DNA from: JAUSFM01 sp964343705 | GTDB taxonomy: Archaea > Nanobdellota > Nanobdellia > Woesearchaeales > UBA12501 | Direction of reading: 5' to 3' | NCBI GenBank assembly: GCA_964343705.1 | Contig: CAYFJX010000008.1 | Coordinates: 1-64,000 of the forward strand | Length of the DNA: 64,000 nucleotides | Shown here: positions 17,130 through 24,799 of the stretch, one piece after another | How positions within the stretch are numbered: position 1 is the stretch's first letter | How the letters are laid out: every line of letters begins with the position of its first letter | Notes under the pieces: model-generated | Told to the model about the DNA's origin: nothing | What the model saw: only the letters and a program-made list of their open reading frames with translations | The model's database searches: none | Made by a program: the position numbers and the translations under genes

Positions 17130-18008
17130 GTGAAAAGTAAACTAGTGTCTCATTGTTCTATTTTCACAGCATCATTAGCACTAGCATTTATTGGAGTATT
17201 CGTCAAACTTATCGACGGTGCAGTACCAAGTTTCACTATTGCTTTTTTCAGAGCACTATTAGGGTTCTTATTCCTTCTCTGTATAGTTCCATTTATAGAC
17301 AAAAGTGTATTCAAGAATTTTAGGGAGAACGCGCGCAACTATGCACTCACTGGCTTGCTTATGGCAGCAGCGTTTACTGTAGCGATTATTGCCTTAAACA
17401 ATGCTCCTGTATCTAATGTGATTATGATACTCGCTACCAATGTCATTTTTGTTGCCTTGCTAGCATCTCACTTTCTGCATGAGAAGATTACCAATCGGGA
17501 AAAGATTGCCATGGTAGTGGGAATTGTCGGTGTTGCTGTCATCAATCCCTTCAAAGGAGGATATGCTCTTGGCAATGGTTTAGCCTTGCTTGCCGCAGTT
17601 ATAGGAGCATGCCTCATTGTCTACATGCGATATGAAGGAAAAGGCCACACACCAGGAACAAGCATGTGGTTCTTATTTTTTGCAGCTTTGTTCCTTTCAC
17701 CAACACCTTTTATCTGGGGAGTTGGAGATATACTAAGTAAATGGTACTGGATACTACTGCTTGGAATTTTGTGCACTGGCCTTGCGTACTTCCTTTTCAA
17801 CTTTGGGATTGAAAATGTGAAAGCAGAAGATGTATCACTGCTTATGATGATCAGCCAGCCAGTATTTGCAATTACCCTTGCTTACTTTCTAATTGGAGAA
17901 GTACCATCTCAGAATGTACTATGGGGAGGAGCAATCCTGTTATTGGCAGGGTTCATACTTGAATCAGGTAAGAAGTTCTGCCCAAGTCATATATTAAAGA
18001 AGATATAA
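17130..18008 (+). CDS. EamA/DMT-family transporter
   Basis: A 292-aa protein with about ten membrane helices in two repeated halves. Typical EamA features are FTIAFFRALLGFLFLL in helix 2, a second copy around LLMMISQPVFAITLAYFLIG, and the LAGFILESG end. It probably exports a small metabolite; the substrate is unknown. The start is a GTG at 17130 preceded by GAGGTGTGAT, 24 bp after the DHH gene. Confidence 0.85.
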   Translation: MKSKLVSHCSIFTASLALAFIGVFVKLIDGAVPSFTIAFFRALLGFLFLLCIVPFIDKSVFKNFRENARNYALTGLLMAAAFTVAIIALNNAPVSNVIMILATNVIFVALLASHFLHEKITNREKIAMVVGIVGVAVINPFKGGYALGNGLALLAAVIGACLIVYMRYEGKGHTPGTSMWFLFFAALFLSPTPFIWGVGDILSKWYWILLLGILCTGLAYFLFNFGIENVKAEDVSLLMMISQPVFAITLAYFLIGEVPSQNVLWGGAILLLAGFILESGKKFCPSHILKKI

Positions 18009-18018
18009 AGAAAAAAAA

Positions 18019-18252
18019 TTACATTTTTTCGAGTGCTTCCTTCATCATAGGAAGTACTGCTTCAGCTTCTTCTTGAGTCATACGTCCAAGCTTTGCAAAC
18101 TTAAGCTCGCCAGCTACGTTCTTGTTTTCCCTGCTGATTTGCATTTTTTTAACGCCCTCGTTATAAGAGCAGATTGCTACTGTAATCTTTGTTTTTTCGA
18201 ATTCTACTGACTTTTCAAAGAGTCGTTGGTCTAAATTTGGGTCAAATGGCAT
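18019..18252 (-). CDS. Small hypothetical protein (77 aa)
   Basis: Begins MPFDPNLDQRLFEKSVEFEK and is predicted alpha/beta with a helical C-terminus rich in Glu and Met (EEAEAVLPMMKEALEKM). No family recognised. The chosen ATG at 18252 has GGAGATGATC a few bases upstream. A second copy of the first codons (MPFDPK) with its own GGAGG site occurs at 18376, separated by the 124-bp hairpin element, so the original start was probably displaced by insertion of that element. Confidence 0.65.
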   Translation of the reverse strand: MPFDPNLDQRLFEKSVEFEKTKITVAICSYNEGVKKMQISRENKNVAGELKFAKLGRMTQEEAEAVLPMMKEALEKM

Positions 18253-18376
18253 ATAGATCATCTCCGTGTTTGGTTATCAATTGAGTCGCACATCCAAGGT
18301 GAGTTCCGAATCCAATGAGGAACTCGCCCACATTTTGAGTCTTTTGTGTAACAAAAGACTTTGGGTCAAATGGCAT
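18236..18376 (-). repeat. 124-bp hairpin element with 17-bp flanking duplication, copy A
   Basis: A 17-bp direct repeat containing GGGTCAAATGGCAT (18236-18252 and 18360-18376) brackets a core with two hairpins. On the minus strand these are AGTCTTTTGT-TAC-ACAAAAGACT-like and GAGTTCC...GGAACTC, joined by CAAAATGTGGG and followed by CTTGGATGTGCGA. A homologous core with different but still pairing stems is at 41745-41880. The flanking repeat looks like a target-site duplication, and excision would restore the small gene's start. The interval also opens a 44-codon frame from 18376 to 18242, probably incidental. Confidence 0.65.
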
Positions 18377-18929
18377 TTTTTGTTTCCTCCGTCGTTATGA
18401 TACCTAGGAAATATTTGTACTCAGTTATATAGGTTTCGATAAAATGCTCCCACTGGACACAATTTTCGTCAAAGACGAAAATGCGCATCTGAGCTTTGCT
18501 CAGATTGCACTGGACATACATGGATGGCTTTGCCTGATAAGTATTATTTCTGCCCGAAAAGTAGCATATCTTTGGATTTTGTCAGAGTTTAACATCGCGA
18601 TTAAGAGAAGTTCGGTTTTGAGGCAACCCACACCAAAAAAATTTGGGAAACATTCGGGAAATCGCTTGGCGATTTAGGCGAAGCCGACCGAATTTTCCTG
18701 ATAATTCCTGTTAGTTTCTTTTCCCATACGTAGTGTGGGAAAATTTCGTCCGAAAAGTTTTTTCGGGGGCGTTCCATCTTTGGAGCGAATAGCGACTATC
18801 CAGAACATGTATCTAAGGGCACACTCATTTTACATCTATAATCTGGGAAATCTTTTACTGCTATTCAAGGGGTTCGGGGGCGAAGAAGAGCAGACTAATT
18901 ATCTCTTTTAGGCGGTAATAAATGCAAAG
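18377..18929. other. Non-coding stretch with clustered short hairpins
   Basis: About 550 bp without a convincing gene. It contains ATTTTCGTC-AAA-GACGAAAAT (18462-18482), ATCTGAGC-TTT-GCTCAGAT (18487-18505) between two direct copies of CACTGGACA (18451 and 18508), ATCGC-TTG-GCGAT, GGC-GAA-GCC, TTTTCCCA...TGGGAAAA and CGAAAA-GTT-TTTTCG. The three-base loops recur in the other intergenic regions of this island. Confidence 0.55.
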
Positions 18930-18959
18930 CTTTATATAGTTAAATCCTATTTTTAGGAT
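18930..18959 (+). promoter_or_regulatory. TATA box and inverted-repeat operator of the second MNT/HEPN operon
   Basis: The TATA box TTTATATAG (18931-18939) is followed by ATCCTA-TTTT-TAGGAT (18944-18959), a 6-bp inverted repeat between the promoter and the ATG at 18982. The first MNT/HEPN operon has the same arrangement with a different palindrome. Confidence 0.5.
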
Positions 18960-18981
18960 AAATCAAACCTAAAAAAGAAAA

Positions 18982-19593
18982 ATGCTAAAAAAATCATATC
19001 AAGTCTTGGATGTCTTTGTAACTAATCCAACTATTACATACTTATTTGGGGATGTTAAAGGGCGGATTGGTAGCAAATCAGAAAGTTATACCTACAATTC
19101 TCTTAAATCATTTGTAAAAGAAGGAATATTAACCAAAGATAAAAGAGGGGGCGTAGCAATTTACAAGATCACAGATTCCCCTAAAGCAATTTCGTTCTTA
19201 TCAATGGCTGCTGAATACAAAGCATGGAATAGAAAAGGCATTCCAATTGATAATATTATAGAAGTTATCAAAAAAGCGAAAATTAATTTTTTGACTTTGT
19301 TAATTACTGGAAGTTATGTTAAAGGAAAGCAAACAGCAAAATCTGATCTTGATCTTGTTTTAATTGTTCCAAGTGATGTTAAGAAAATAACAGCAAGATT
19401 AAAACAATTTTGTGAGTTGAGTATTCCTGAAATTCATCTGTATGTGTTTACTGATGATGAGTTCAAGCAGATGCTACTAGATGAGAAACATAACTACGGG
19501 AAGGAAATAGTTAAAAATAATCTCGTCTTTTTTGGAGCAGAAGTCTATTATAAAATAATGTTTGAGGCAATGAAAAATGGGTTCACTTACTGA
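18982..19593 (+). CDS. MNT-type nucleotidyltransferase with N-terminal HTH
   Basis: A 203-aa protein. Residues about 1-65 form a winged-helix-like DNA-binding region (SESYTYNSLKSFVKEGILTK). The nucleotidyltransferase signature LLITGSYVKGKQTAKSDLDL lies near residues 111-130, with GS and the D-x-D pair. The downstream HEPN gene overlaps by 17 nt. The layout duplicates that of the module at 4256-5229, but sequence similarity between the two is low, so they are separate acquisitions rather than a recent duplication. Confidence 0.83.
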   Translation: MLKKSYQVLDVFVTNPTITYLFGDVKGRIGSKSESYTYNSLKSFVKEGILTKDKRGGVAIYKITDSPKAISFLSMAAEYKAWNRKGIPIDNIIEVIKKAKINFLTLLITGSYVKGKQTAKSDLDLVLIVPSDVKKITARLKQFCELSIPEIHLYVFTDDEFKQMLLDEKHNYGKEIVKNNLVFFGAEVYYKIMFEAMKNGFTY

Positions 19594-20062
19594 AATATAT
19601 CTGGATAGATCAAATAATGAAGTCATGATAGCAGAATCTCTCAAGAGATTAACTGAGAAAGAGGAAGATAAAGAAAATTTTGATCTTCCAGAAGATATCA
19701 GCTTTTACAGCGCAGTTATTTCTCATTCGTATTATGCAATATTTTATGCAGCAAAGGCTCTTCTTTTAACGAAGAAAATTGATACAAAAGCTCCAGAAGT
19801 TCATAAGAAAACATTTGAAGAATTTAAGAAACATTTTGTTGATACCAAAGAATTGGATATCAATTTTCTGAAAATATATAAGAAAATGATAGTCAGAGCT
19901 GATGAACTCTTACAAATATTCAAAGATGAGAAATGGAAGCGTGGTCATTTTACTTATCAAACGATACCTCAAGCAAATAAAGAGCCTGCTGAAGATTCAT
20001 TGAAAAATGCAAAATTTTTCGTCTCAAACATAATGAAGGTTGTAAAAGAATCCAAGAAGTAA
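19577..20062 (+). CDS. HEPN domain protein, partner of MNT
   Basis: A 161-aa helical protein with the typical HEPN helix SAVISHSYYAIFYAAKALLL (about residues 48-67) and the C-terminal region KRGHFTYQT (about 130), which corresponds to the R-x4-Y/H region, followed by an amphipathic terminal helix. In known pairs the HEPN protein is an RNase toxin or its modified target. Overlaps the MNT frame by 17 nt. Its 3' end is antisense to the tail of a truncated regulator. Confidence 0.82.
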   Translation: MGSLTEIYLDRSNNEVMIAESLKRLTEKEEDKENFDLPEDISFYSAVISHSYYAIFYAAKALLLTKKIDTKAPEVHKKTFEEFKKHFVDTKELDINFLKIYKKMIVRADELLQIFKDEKWKRGHFTYQTIPQANKEPAEDSLKNAKFFVSNIMKVVKESKK

Positions 20063-20457
20063 TATTTTTCTTTACAATTATCCCACATAAATTGAAAGAA
20101 CTTTCTGTATCCATCAGCTAGCATTTTACTTTTGAGAATGAATTGTAATGGTTCTTCGTATAATTCTCCTGGCTTTACACCAACAAAAGTAACGACATAA
20201 TCTCCAAAAATATCAACAGCAGTAGGACTTGAATATTCTTTAGGTAAGAAGCGATAAGGTTTTCCTACTAATTTAAGAATTTCTGGCTTTTCTTTCTTTA
20301 CTTCGTGATCAAAGAGATGCATAAATTTTATTCCTCGTTTTTTTCTTTCTTTATCAAAATGTCTAAGATAATGTTGCAATCTCGGATCAAGCCAGAATGC
20401 TTTTGTTCCCATAAAATACACTGTTTGTTTTCTTTCCCGATTTAACGAAAGCGGCAC
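19969..20457 (-). pseudogene. Truncated TrmB-like regulator (effector domain only)
   Basis: The frame encodes a TrmB/phospholipase-D-like effector domain (GTKAFWLDPRLQHYLRHF near the start and FFQFMWDN near the end) but lacks the N-terminal winged helix. The corresponding C-terminal pattern (YGDKVA..., SYRDYFNHLW) occurs in the intact TrmB gene at 22110-22865. The upstream part is lost in the hairpin-rich DNA before the 183-bp repeat. The last 30 or so residues read antisense through the HEPN gene and look like read-through past a lost stop. Probably a relic left by an insertion or deletion. Confidence 0.65.
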
Positions 20458-20566
20458 CGTTAAGAAGTAGAGGTTTACCGTCGTAGAATACGTAAGGGCA
20501 ATGTAAAAATTGGATATAATTCCTGTTAAGTTCGTTTTCCGTTACGAAGTCCGGAAAACCTGCGTC

Positions 20567-20749
20567 CGCAGAGTAAAATATGAGTTCCAATTAATTCGAG
20601 GCGAAGCCGAGTCATACTGTCCGTTAGGACTGGGGGTCTGTGTTCAATAGAAAAAGCGTAGCGTTACATCAAGAACAGGAAGAAAGGGCAATTTCTATTT
20701 TATCCAGCACGAAGTGCTACCCAGTTAAAGAGGTTAGGGGGTCGCTGTT
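20567..20749 (+). repeat. 183-bp direct repeat R1 (left flank of cassette)
   Basis: Identical by eye over 183 bp to 26489-26671. It starts CGCAGAGTAAAATATGAG and ends GGGGGTCGCTGTT. It contains small hairpins GGC-GAA-GCC, GTCC-GTTA-GGAC and GCAC-GAA-GTGC. A diverged third copy of its start and of its AGGGCAAT motif lies at 27737-27845. No reading frame of note. Confidence 0.9.
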
Positions 20750-20796
20750 CAGCTTTAGTAAGCTTTTTAATGTTCTACATTTATCTTTAGTAAAAA

Positions 20797-20805
20797 GGGG
20801 TCGCT
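20797..20805. repeat. Left terminal inverted repeat of the gene cassette
   Basis: GGGGTCGCT directly precedes the first cassette gene (ATG at 20809). Its exact complement AGCGACCCC occurs at 26267-26275, immediately after the stop codon of the last cassette gene. The same 9-mer also occurs near the end of both 183-bp repeats. Confidence 0.6.
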
Positions 20806-20808
20806 GAT

Positions 20809-22113
20809 ATGAAAGAATCCGAAATACTTGAGTTCAAGAAGTCAACAGGAGAGTTGAAAGAGGCTGTTATTTCAATAGGTTCCATTCTCAATAAACATCA
20901 AAGAGGTGATCTTTACTTTGGCGTTAGAAATGATGGCAAAGTTATTGGTCAAACTGTTACAGAAAAAACCATTAGAGATATTTCTAAATCCATTTCTGAC
21001 CACATTGAACCAAAGATTTTTCCTAGAATTAAAGAAGTTGTTTTGGAAGGAAAGAAGTGTATCCATGTTGAATTTTCTGGTAACAACATTCCCTATTACG
21101 CTTTTGGTCGGGCTTACATTAGGGTAGGCGATGAAGACAAACAATTAAGTGCAAAAGAATTGGAAAAGATGATTCTTGATAAGAATAAGGAGAAAATGGC
21201 TTGGGATAAAGAAGTCTGTAAAGAAGCCAAAGTAAGCGACATTAATGTTGAAAAATTGAAGTGGTTTCTGAAGAAAGCAGGAAAGAGTTTTGATAATGTT
21301 GAAAACTCATTGAAAAAGTTAAGTCTTCTTTCAAAAGGAAAACTGCTTAACACTGCTGTGATTCTATTTGCTAAAAATCCAGAAAACTTTTTCCCAAATG
21401 CAAAATTACGATGTGCAGTTTTTGGGAAAACAACAGCAGTAACTATTGATATGCAACAGTTTACAGGTGATCTGTTTACTCTGATTGAGAAAGCTGAAAA
21501 ATACATTCTTGAAAATATCCACATAGGAATGAGAGTTGAAGGGATGTACAGGGTTGATGTTCCAGAAATAGATAAAGAAGCTTTTAGGGAAGCAATCATT
21601 AATGCTTTTTGCCACAGGAATTATTATCTTTATGATTCAGTGAATATTGCCGTCTTTAAAGATAGGTTGGAAATTAGAAATCCTGGCTTACTTTATGGTG
21701 GATTGACAATTGAAAGAATCAAAAATGAAGAAGTTTCTGAGCGAAGAAATGAATTACTTGCTGAGATGTTTCACCAAATTCATTTCGTGGAGAGATGGGG
21801 TAGAGGCATTAGTCTGATTCTATCAAAAGAGCCAAAAACAGAATTTAAAGAAGTGGGAAGACAGTTTATTGTTAAATTCAAGAGGAAAGTACAAATTGTA
21901 GAAACTACCCAAAAGACTACCCAAAAGACTACCCAAAAGATAATTTCTCTGATCAAAGAAAAACCGGCAATTACAAGAGAAGAATTAGCTAAAATTCTTA
22001 ATATCTCATCAGATGGTGTAAAATATCATCTTAATAATTTAAAGAAAAGTGGTGTTTTGAAAAGGGTTGGTGGAAGGAAGGAGGGCCATTGGGAGATTGT
22101 GGAGAAAAATTAG
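20809..22113 (+). CDS. Schlafen/AlbA_2-type ATP-binding transcriptional regulator
   Basis: A 434-aa protein. Residues about 1-115 form the AlbA_2 (Schlafen-like) domain (ESEILEFKKSTGELKEAVIS, then DLYFGVRNDGKVIGQ). About 240-345 resemble the GHKL-like ATPase domain of RecG-type regulators (FREAIINAFCHRNYY, RNPGLLYGGL, ERWGRGISLIL). The C-terminus is a winged helix (ITREELAKILNISSDGVKYH). Between them a 12-bp unit encoding TTQK repeats three times at about 21904-21940, a linker seen in this family. It opens the cassette. Relatives are regulators or phage-defence components; a precise role is not assigned. Confidence 0.85.
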   Translation: MKESEILEFKKSTGELKEAVISIGSILNKHQRGDLYFGVRNDGKVIGQTVTEKTIRDISKSISDHIEPKIFPRIKEVVLEGKKCIHVEFSGNNIPYYAFGRAYIRVGDEDKQLSAKELEKMILDKNKEKMAWDKEVCKEAKVSDINVEKLKWFLKKAGKSFDNVENSLKKLSLLSKGKLLNTAVILFAKNPENFFPNAKLRCAVFGKTTAVTIDMQQFTGDLFTLIEKAEKYILENIHIGMRVEGMYRVDVPEIDKEAFREAIINAFCHRNYYLYDSVNIAVFKDRLEIRNPGLLYGGLTIERIKNEEVSERRNELLAEMFHQIHFVERWGRGISLILSKEPKTEFKEVGRQFIVKFKRKVQIVETTQKTTQKTTQKIISLIKEKPAITREELAKILNISSDGVKYHLNNLKKSGVLKRVGGRKEGHWEIVEKN

Positions 22114-22865
22114 GGTTTTGCTGTTTTCCATAGGTGATTAAAATAATCCCTATAGGATTGTGCTACTTCTTTACTTCTGACGACAATTCCGATTGGTTCA
22201 GAAGACCACATTATTGTTGCGACTTTATCACCATAAATTTGAATAGATGTTAAAGATGCAAATGAAGCAGGAAGAATTCTAACTGGCGTATATTTATATT
22301 GCTTCAATTGTTTTGCTCTGAGAATTGATTTTTTTGGGAAAATGAATTTCATCGTTTGTTTTTGCTTTACTCTCTTATTGTGAAAAGCCGGAAGGGAATA
22401 TTTCATGTGATACTTCATTGATTCAGCATCTTCAGCATACGCTCCAATAACAAGAATTTCTTTTTTATCCTCTAACCAGTCCTGAAATATAGACTTTAGT
22501 CCTTTATTTCCCTTGTAGAGGGTAACTTCTTGAGGAGCTTTGCCTAATTTTCGTTTATCTTCAAGCTGAGGAATAAGCTGTAAGAGTTCTTGTTTCTCTT
22601 TCTGAATTTTATCTTCTTTTTTTTCTATCACATCAATAAAATTCTTGGCATTAGCTGCCTCAAAATATTTTCTATTGGCTTTAATGACATGCGAAACAAG
22701 ACCTTTGTCAATCAACTTATCTAACGTATCATAAACTGCTCCCCTGTGGAGTTCAATTTTCTTTAATATTTCTCCTGCTGTAACAGACCCTAATTCTAAC
22801 AGAGCAAGGTATACTTTAATCTCGTTTCCTGTCAATCCAACTTCTTCTAGTATTTTGGTGTTCAT
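22110..22865 (-). CDS. TrmB-family transcriptional regulator
   Basis: A 251-aa protein. The N-terminal winged helix (LEEVGLTGNEIKVYLALLEL, AVYDTLDKLIDKGLV) is followed by a coiled coil (about residues 75-110) and a PLD-like effector domain (EVTLYKGNKGLKSIF to DYFNHLW). TrmB proteins usually sense sugars or other metabolites. It is convergent with the Schlafen gene (4-nt overlap) and divergent from the three metabolic genes, so it may control them from the shared 100-bp promoter region at 22866-22964. Confidence 0.88.
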   Translation of the reverse strand: MNTKILEEVGLTGNEIKVYLALLELGSVTAGEILKKIELHRGAVYDTLDKLIDKGLVSHVIKANRKYFEAANAKNFIDVIEKKEDKIQKEKQELLQLIPQLEDKRKLGKAPQEVTLYKGNKGLKSIFQDWLEDKKEILVIGAYAEDAESMKYHMKYSLPAFHNKRVKQKQTMKFIFPKKSILRAKQLKQYKYTPVRILPASFASLTSIQIYGDKVATIMWSSEPIGIVVRSKEVAQSYRDYFNHLWKTAKP

Positions 22866-22964
22866 ATTAACTCTATTGGTTGATGTTTTATTTAAATCTT
22901 TCTACTGTCATACTGCAATAGGACGACATAATTATATATAACAACGAAGTACCACTTTACCGTT
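22866..22964. promoter_or_regulatory. Divergent promoter region of regulator and metabolic operon
   Basis: The plus-strand TATA AATTATATATAAC (about 22929-22941) lies about 25 nt before the ATG at 22965. The minus-strand TATA ATTTAAATAAAAC lies about 20 nt before the TrmB ATG. Between them a weak dyad TGTC...GACA spans the centre and could be an operator. Confidence 0.45.
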
Positions 22965-23870
22965 ATGAATATAAGAGATAGACTAAATGGCTTATTTGGA
23001 ATTAATATTCCAGAAGTCTATGGTGGAGAAGAACTCTCATTGCCGGATATCGTAGAAGTAGTTGTAAATCTATCTTCGCAAGACCTAAGTGCAGCAGCTA
23101 TGCTTGGATCGCATATGCGAGTAGCTCATTACATCAACCATTTTGGAACAGAAGAACAAAAAGAGAAGTTTCTATCAAAACTAGCAAGTGGAGAAATTAT
23201 TGGGGCGCATGCACGGACAGAACACGAAAGCACAGTAAGAGCTACAAAAGAAAAGGATGGATATGTACTTGATGGCATAAAACCCTACGTTACTAATGCA
23301 GAGGAAGCCGGACTATTTGTAGTTACAGCCAATAGCAATAACAACATCTTTCTTGTAGAGAGAGATACTCCTGATTTTGTTGTGGGTAAAGACATTCCTC
23401 GCACAGGTGTTTTAGGGACAAGTCTTTGTAGTGTTTATCTGAACGATTGTAAAGTTTCTCCAAATGCCCTACTTAGTGGGACTGAAGGTCAAGCAAAAGC
23501 ATATTTAGAGGAAACTAAGAAACTTGCACTCATTAATTATGTTGCACGTACAATTGGAACACTAAAAACTCTAAAATCAATTGTTAAAGATGCGCCACCA
23601 AATGCTATTCCAAACCATGACGATCTAGTGAGAAGAGTCAACTCACGTATCGGTGTTGCAGAGGATCTAGTTGGAGAATCAATTAGGAAGTATCAAGAAT
23701 CTGATCCATCACTTGTATCTTTTCTGTCAGCAGGACGTTCTGGTTGTGTTGATTCTTGTATGAAAACACTTACTGAAATGCTATGCAGTTATACGTACAC
23801 AAATATAACATTTGCTCAATTTTACCGAGATGTACCATCTCTTGCAGTAATTGGAGGTGGCCGAAGATGA
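22965..23870 (+). CDS. Acyl-CoA dehydrogenase-like flavoprotein, short form
   Basis: A 301-aa protein matching the ACAD fold: GLFGINIPEVYGGEELSL, then HFGTEEQKEKFLSKLASGE, then the beta-domain DGYVLDGIKPYVTNAEEAGL. It is about 80 residues shorter than usual; the first helix of the N-terminal domain is missing and the C-terminal helical domain is reduced. I cannot identify the catalytic Glu. It may oxidise a carrier-bound or free amino-acid-derived substrate. The last codon overlaps the next ATG (ATGA). Confidence 0.7.
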   Translation: MNIRDRLNGLFGINIPEVYGGEELSLPDIVEVVVNLSSQDLSAAAMLGSHMRVAHYINHFGTEEQKEKFLSKLASGEIIGAHARTEHESTVRATKEKDGYVLDGIKPYVTNAEEAGLFVVTANSNNNIFLVERDTPDFVVGKDIPRTGVLGTSLCSVYLNDCKVSPNALLSGTEGQAKAYLEETKKLALINYVARTIGTLKTLKSIVKDAPPNAIPNHDDLVRRVNSRIGVAEDLVGESIRKYQESDPSLVSFLSAGRSGCVDSCMKTLTEMLCSYTYTNITFAQFYRDVPSLAVIGGGRR

Positions 23871-24787
23871 TTCTTGAATCAATATTGGATAATCTAACGC
23901 CAGTTTCTCTACTTCATTTACCAAGAGAAGAAGGCTCGGCTGATATTTACGTAGCGTTGTTACATACTTTGCCAATGGGAAGCCACAAAATTCTTGCAGC
24001 AAAATCCATGATAGAAGATGCAGAACACACACATACAATAACAGACGAAACTGTATTTGTAGATCAATCTTCAGGTAACGCTGCTTCTGCCGAAGCTTTT
24101 GTTTGTGCAACAAAAGGATACAGGTATGAGTGTTTTATGCCAGAAAGCATGGCTCCTGAAAAAATACAACAAGTTCTCGCCTGTGGGGGAATTATTCACT
24201 TTACTCCGGCGGAAGAATTTGTTGATAGCGCAAAGAAAATAGCAGAGGCATACTGTGAAGAAAATCCAGAAAGGAGGATATATCTTGATCAAAGTGTAAA
24301 TCCTGCAAGCCCTAGAGGATACGAACCGATTGGAAGACAATTTATTAGTTTGCTACCATCAATTGATGCTTTTGTCTCTGGTGGTGGAACATATGGTACA
24401 ATAACTGGGATTTCACGTGTCTTGAAGAAACATGATGAAAGCATTCAAGTTACTTGTGTTGAATCTGTCTATGCTCCTCGTCTTCATTCTCGCAGAAATA
24501 ATTATTCCATGCCCAAATTTAGAGGACAAAAGATTACTGGATTTGGGGGAGAAGTTCTGCAAAGCAATGCTCAGCCAGAATTATATGATAATGTTGTTTT
24601 GACAGACGAAGAAAAAGCGATTCAACATCTCCGTAAGCTTCACAGATCTGGTCTTCTTGTTGGTAAAAGTTCGGCAGCAGTTCTTCAAGTAGCACAAGAT
24701 GTAGCAAGAAATCTGGGAGATGGTAAAATTGTAGTGACAAATACATACGACTCGTTCTCAAAAATGATTTCTGAAGGAATCTACTAA
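23867..24787 (+). CDS. PLP-dependent cysteine synthase/CBS-family enzyme
   Basis: A 306-aa fold-type II PLP enzyme. LPMGSHKILAAKSMIEDA contains the PLP Lys, VDQSSGNAASAEA is the Asn/Ser substrate loop, and SGGGTYGTITGISRVLK is the phosphate-binding Gly loop. KSSAAVLQVA near the end is the other conserved contact. The family performs beta-replacement on Ser, O-acetyl-Ser or O-phospho-Ser. The ATG at 23867 overlaps the stop of the preceding gene; longer readings extend into that gene and are rejected. The neighbours suggest a small-molecule pathway rather than housekeeping Cys synthesis. Confidence 0.85.
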   Translation: MILESILDNLTPVSLLHLPREEGSADIYVALLHTLPMGSHKILAAKSMIEDAEHTHTITDETVFVDQSSGNAASAEAFVCATKGYRYECFMPESMAPEKIQQVLACGGIIHFTPAEEFVDSAKKIAEAYCEENPERRIYLDQSVNPASPRGYEPIGRQFISLLPSIDAFVSGGGTYGTITGISRVLKKHDESIQVTCVESVYAPRLHSRRNNYSMPKFRGQKITGFGGEVLQSNAQPELYDNVVLTDEEKAIQHLRKLHRSGLLVGKSSAAVLQVAQDVARNLGDGKIVVTNTYDSFSKMISEGIY

Positions 24788-24799
24788 AGAGGATAAAAA

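Noticed and set aside
18444..18677. Open frame of 77 codons in the island intergenic region
   Set aside because: It runs through perfect hairpins and direct repeats, has no ribosome site and gives a low-complexity, Cys/Trp-scattered product.
20387..20590. Minus-strand frame of 67 codons across the left side of repeat R1
   Set aside because: Lies in hairpin-rich non-coding DNA and is not maintained in the second copy of the repeat.
21904..21942. Tandem 12-bp repeats resembling a short CRISPR or satellite
   Set aside because: In frame within the Schlafen-like gene, encoding the TTQK linker seen in this family; no spacers.
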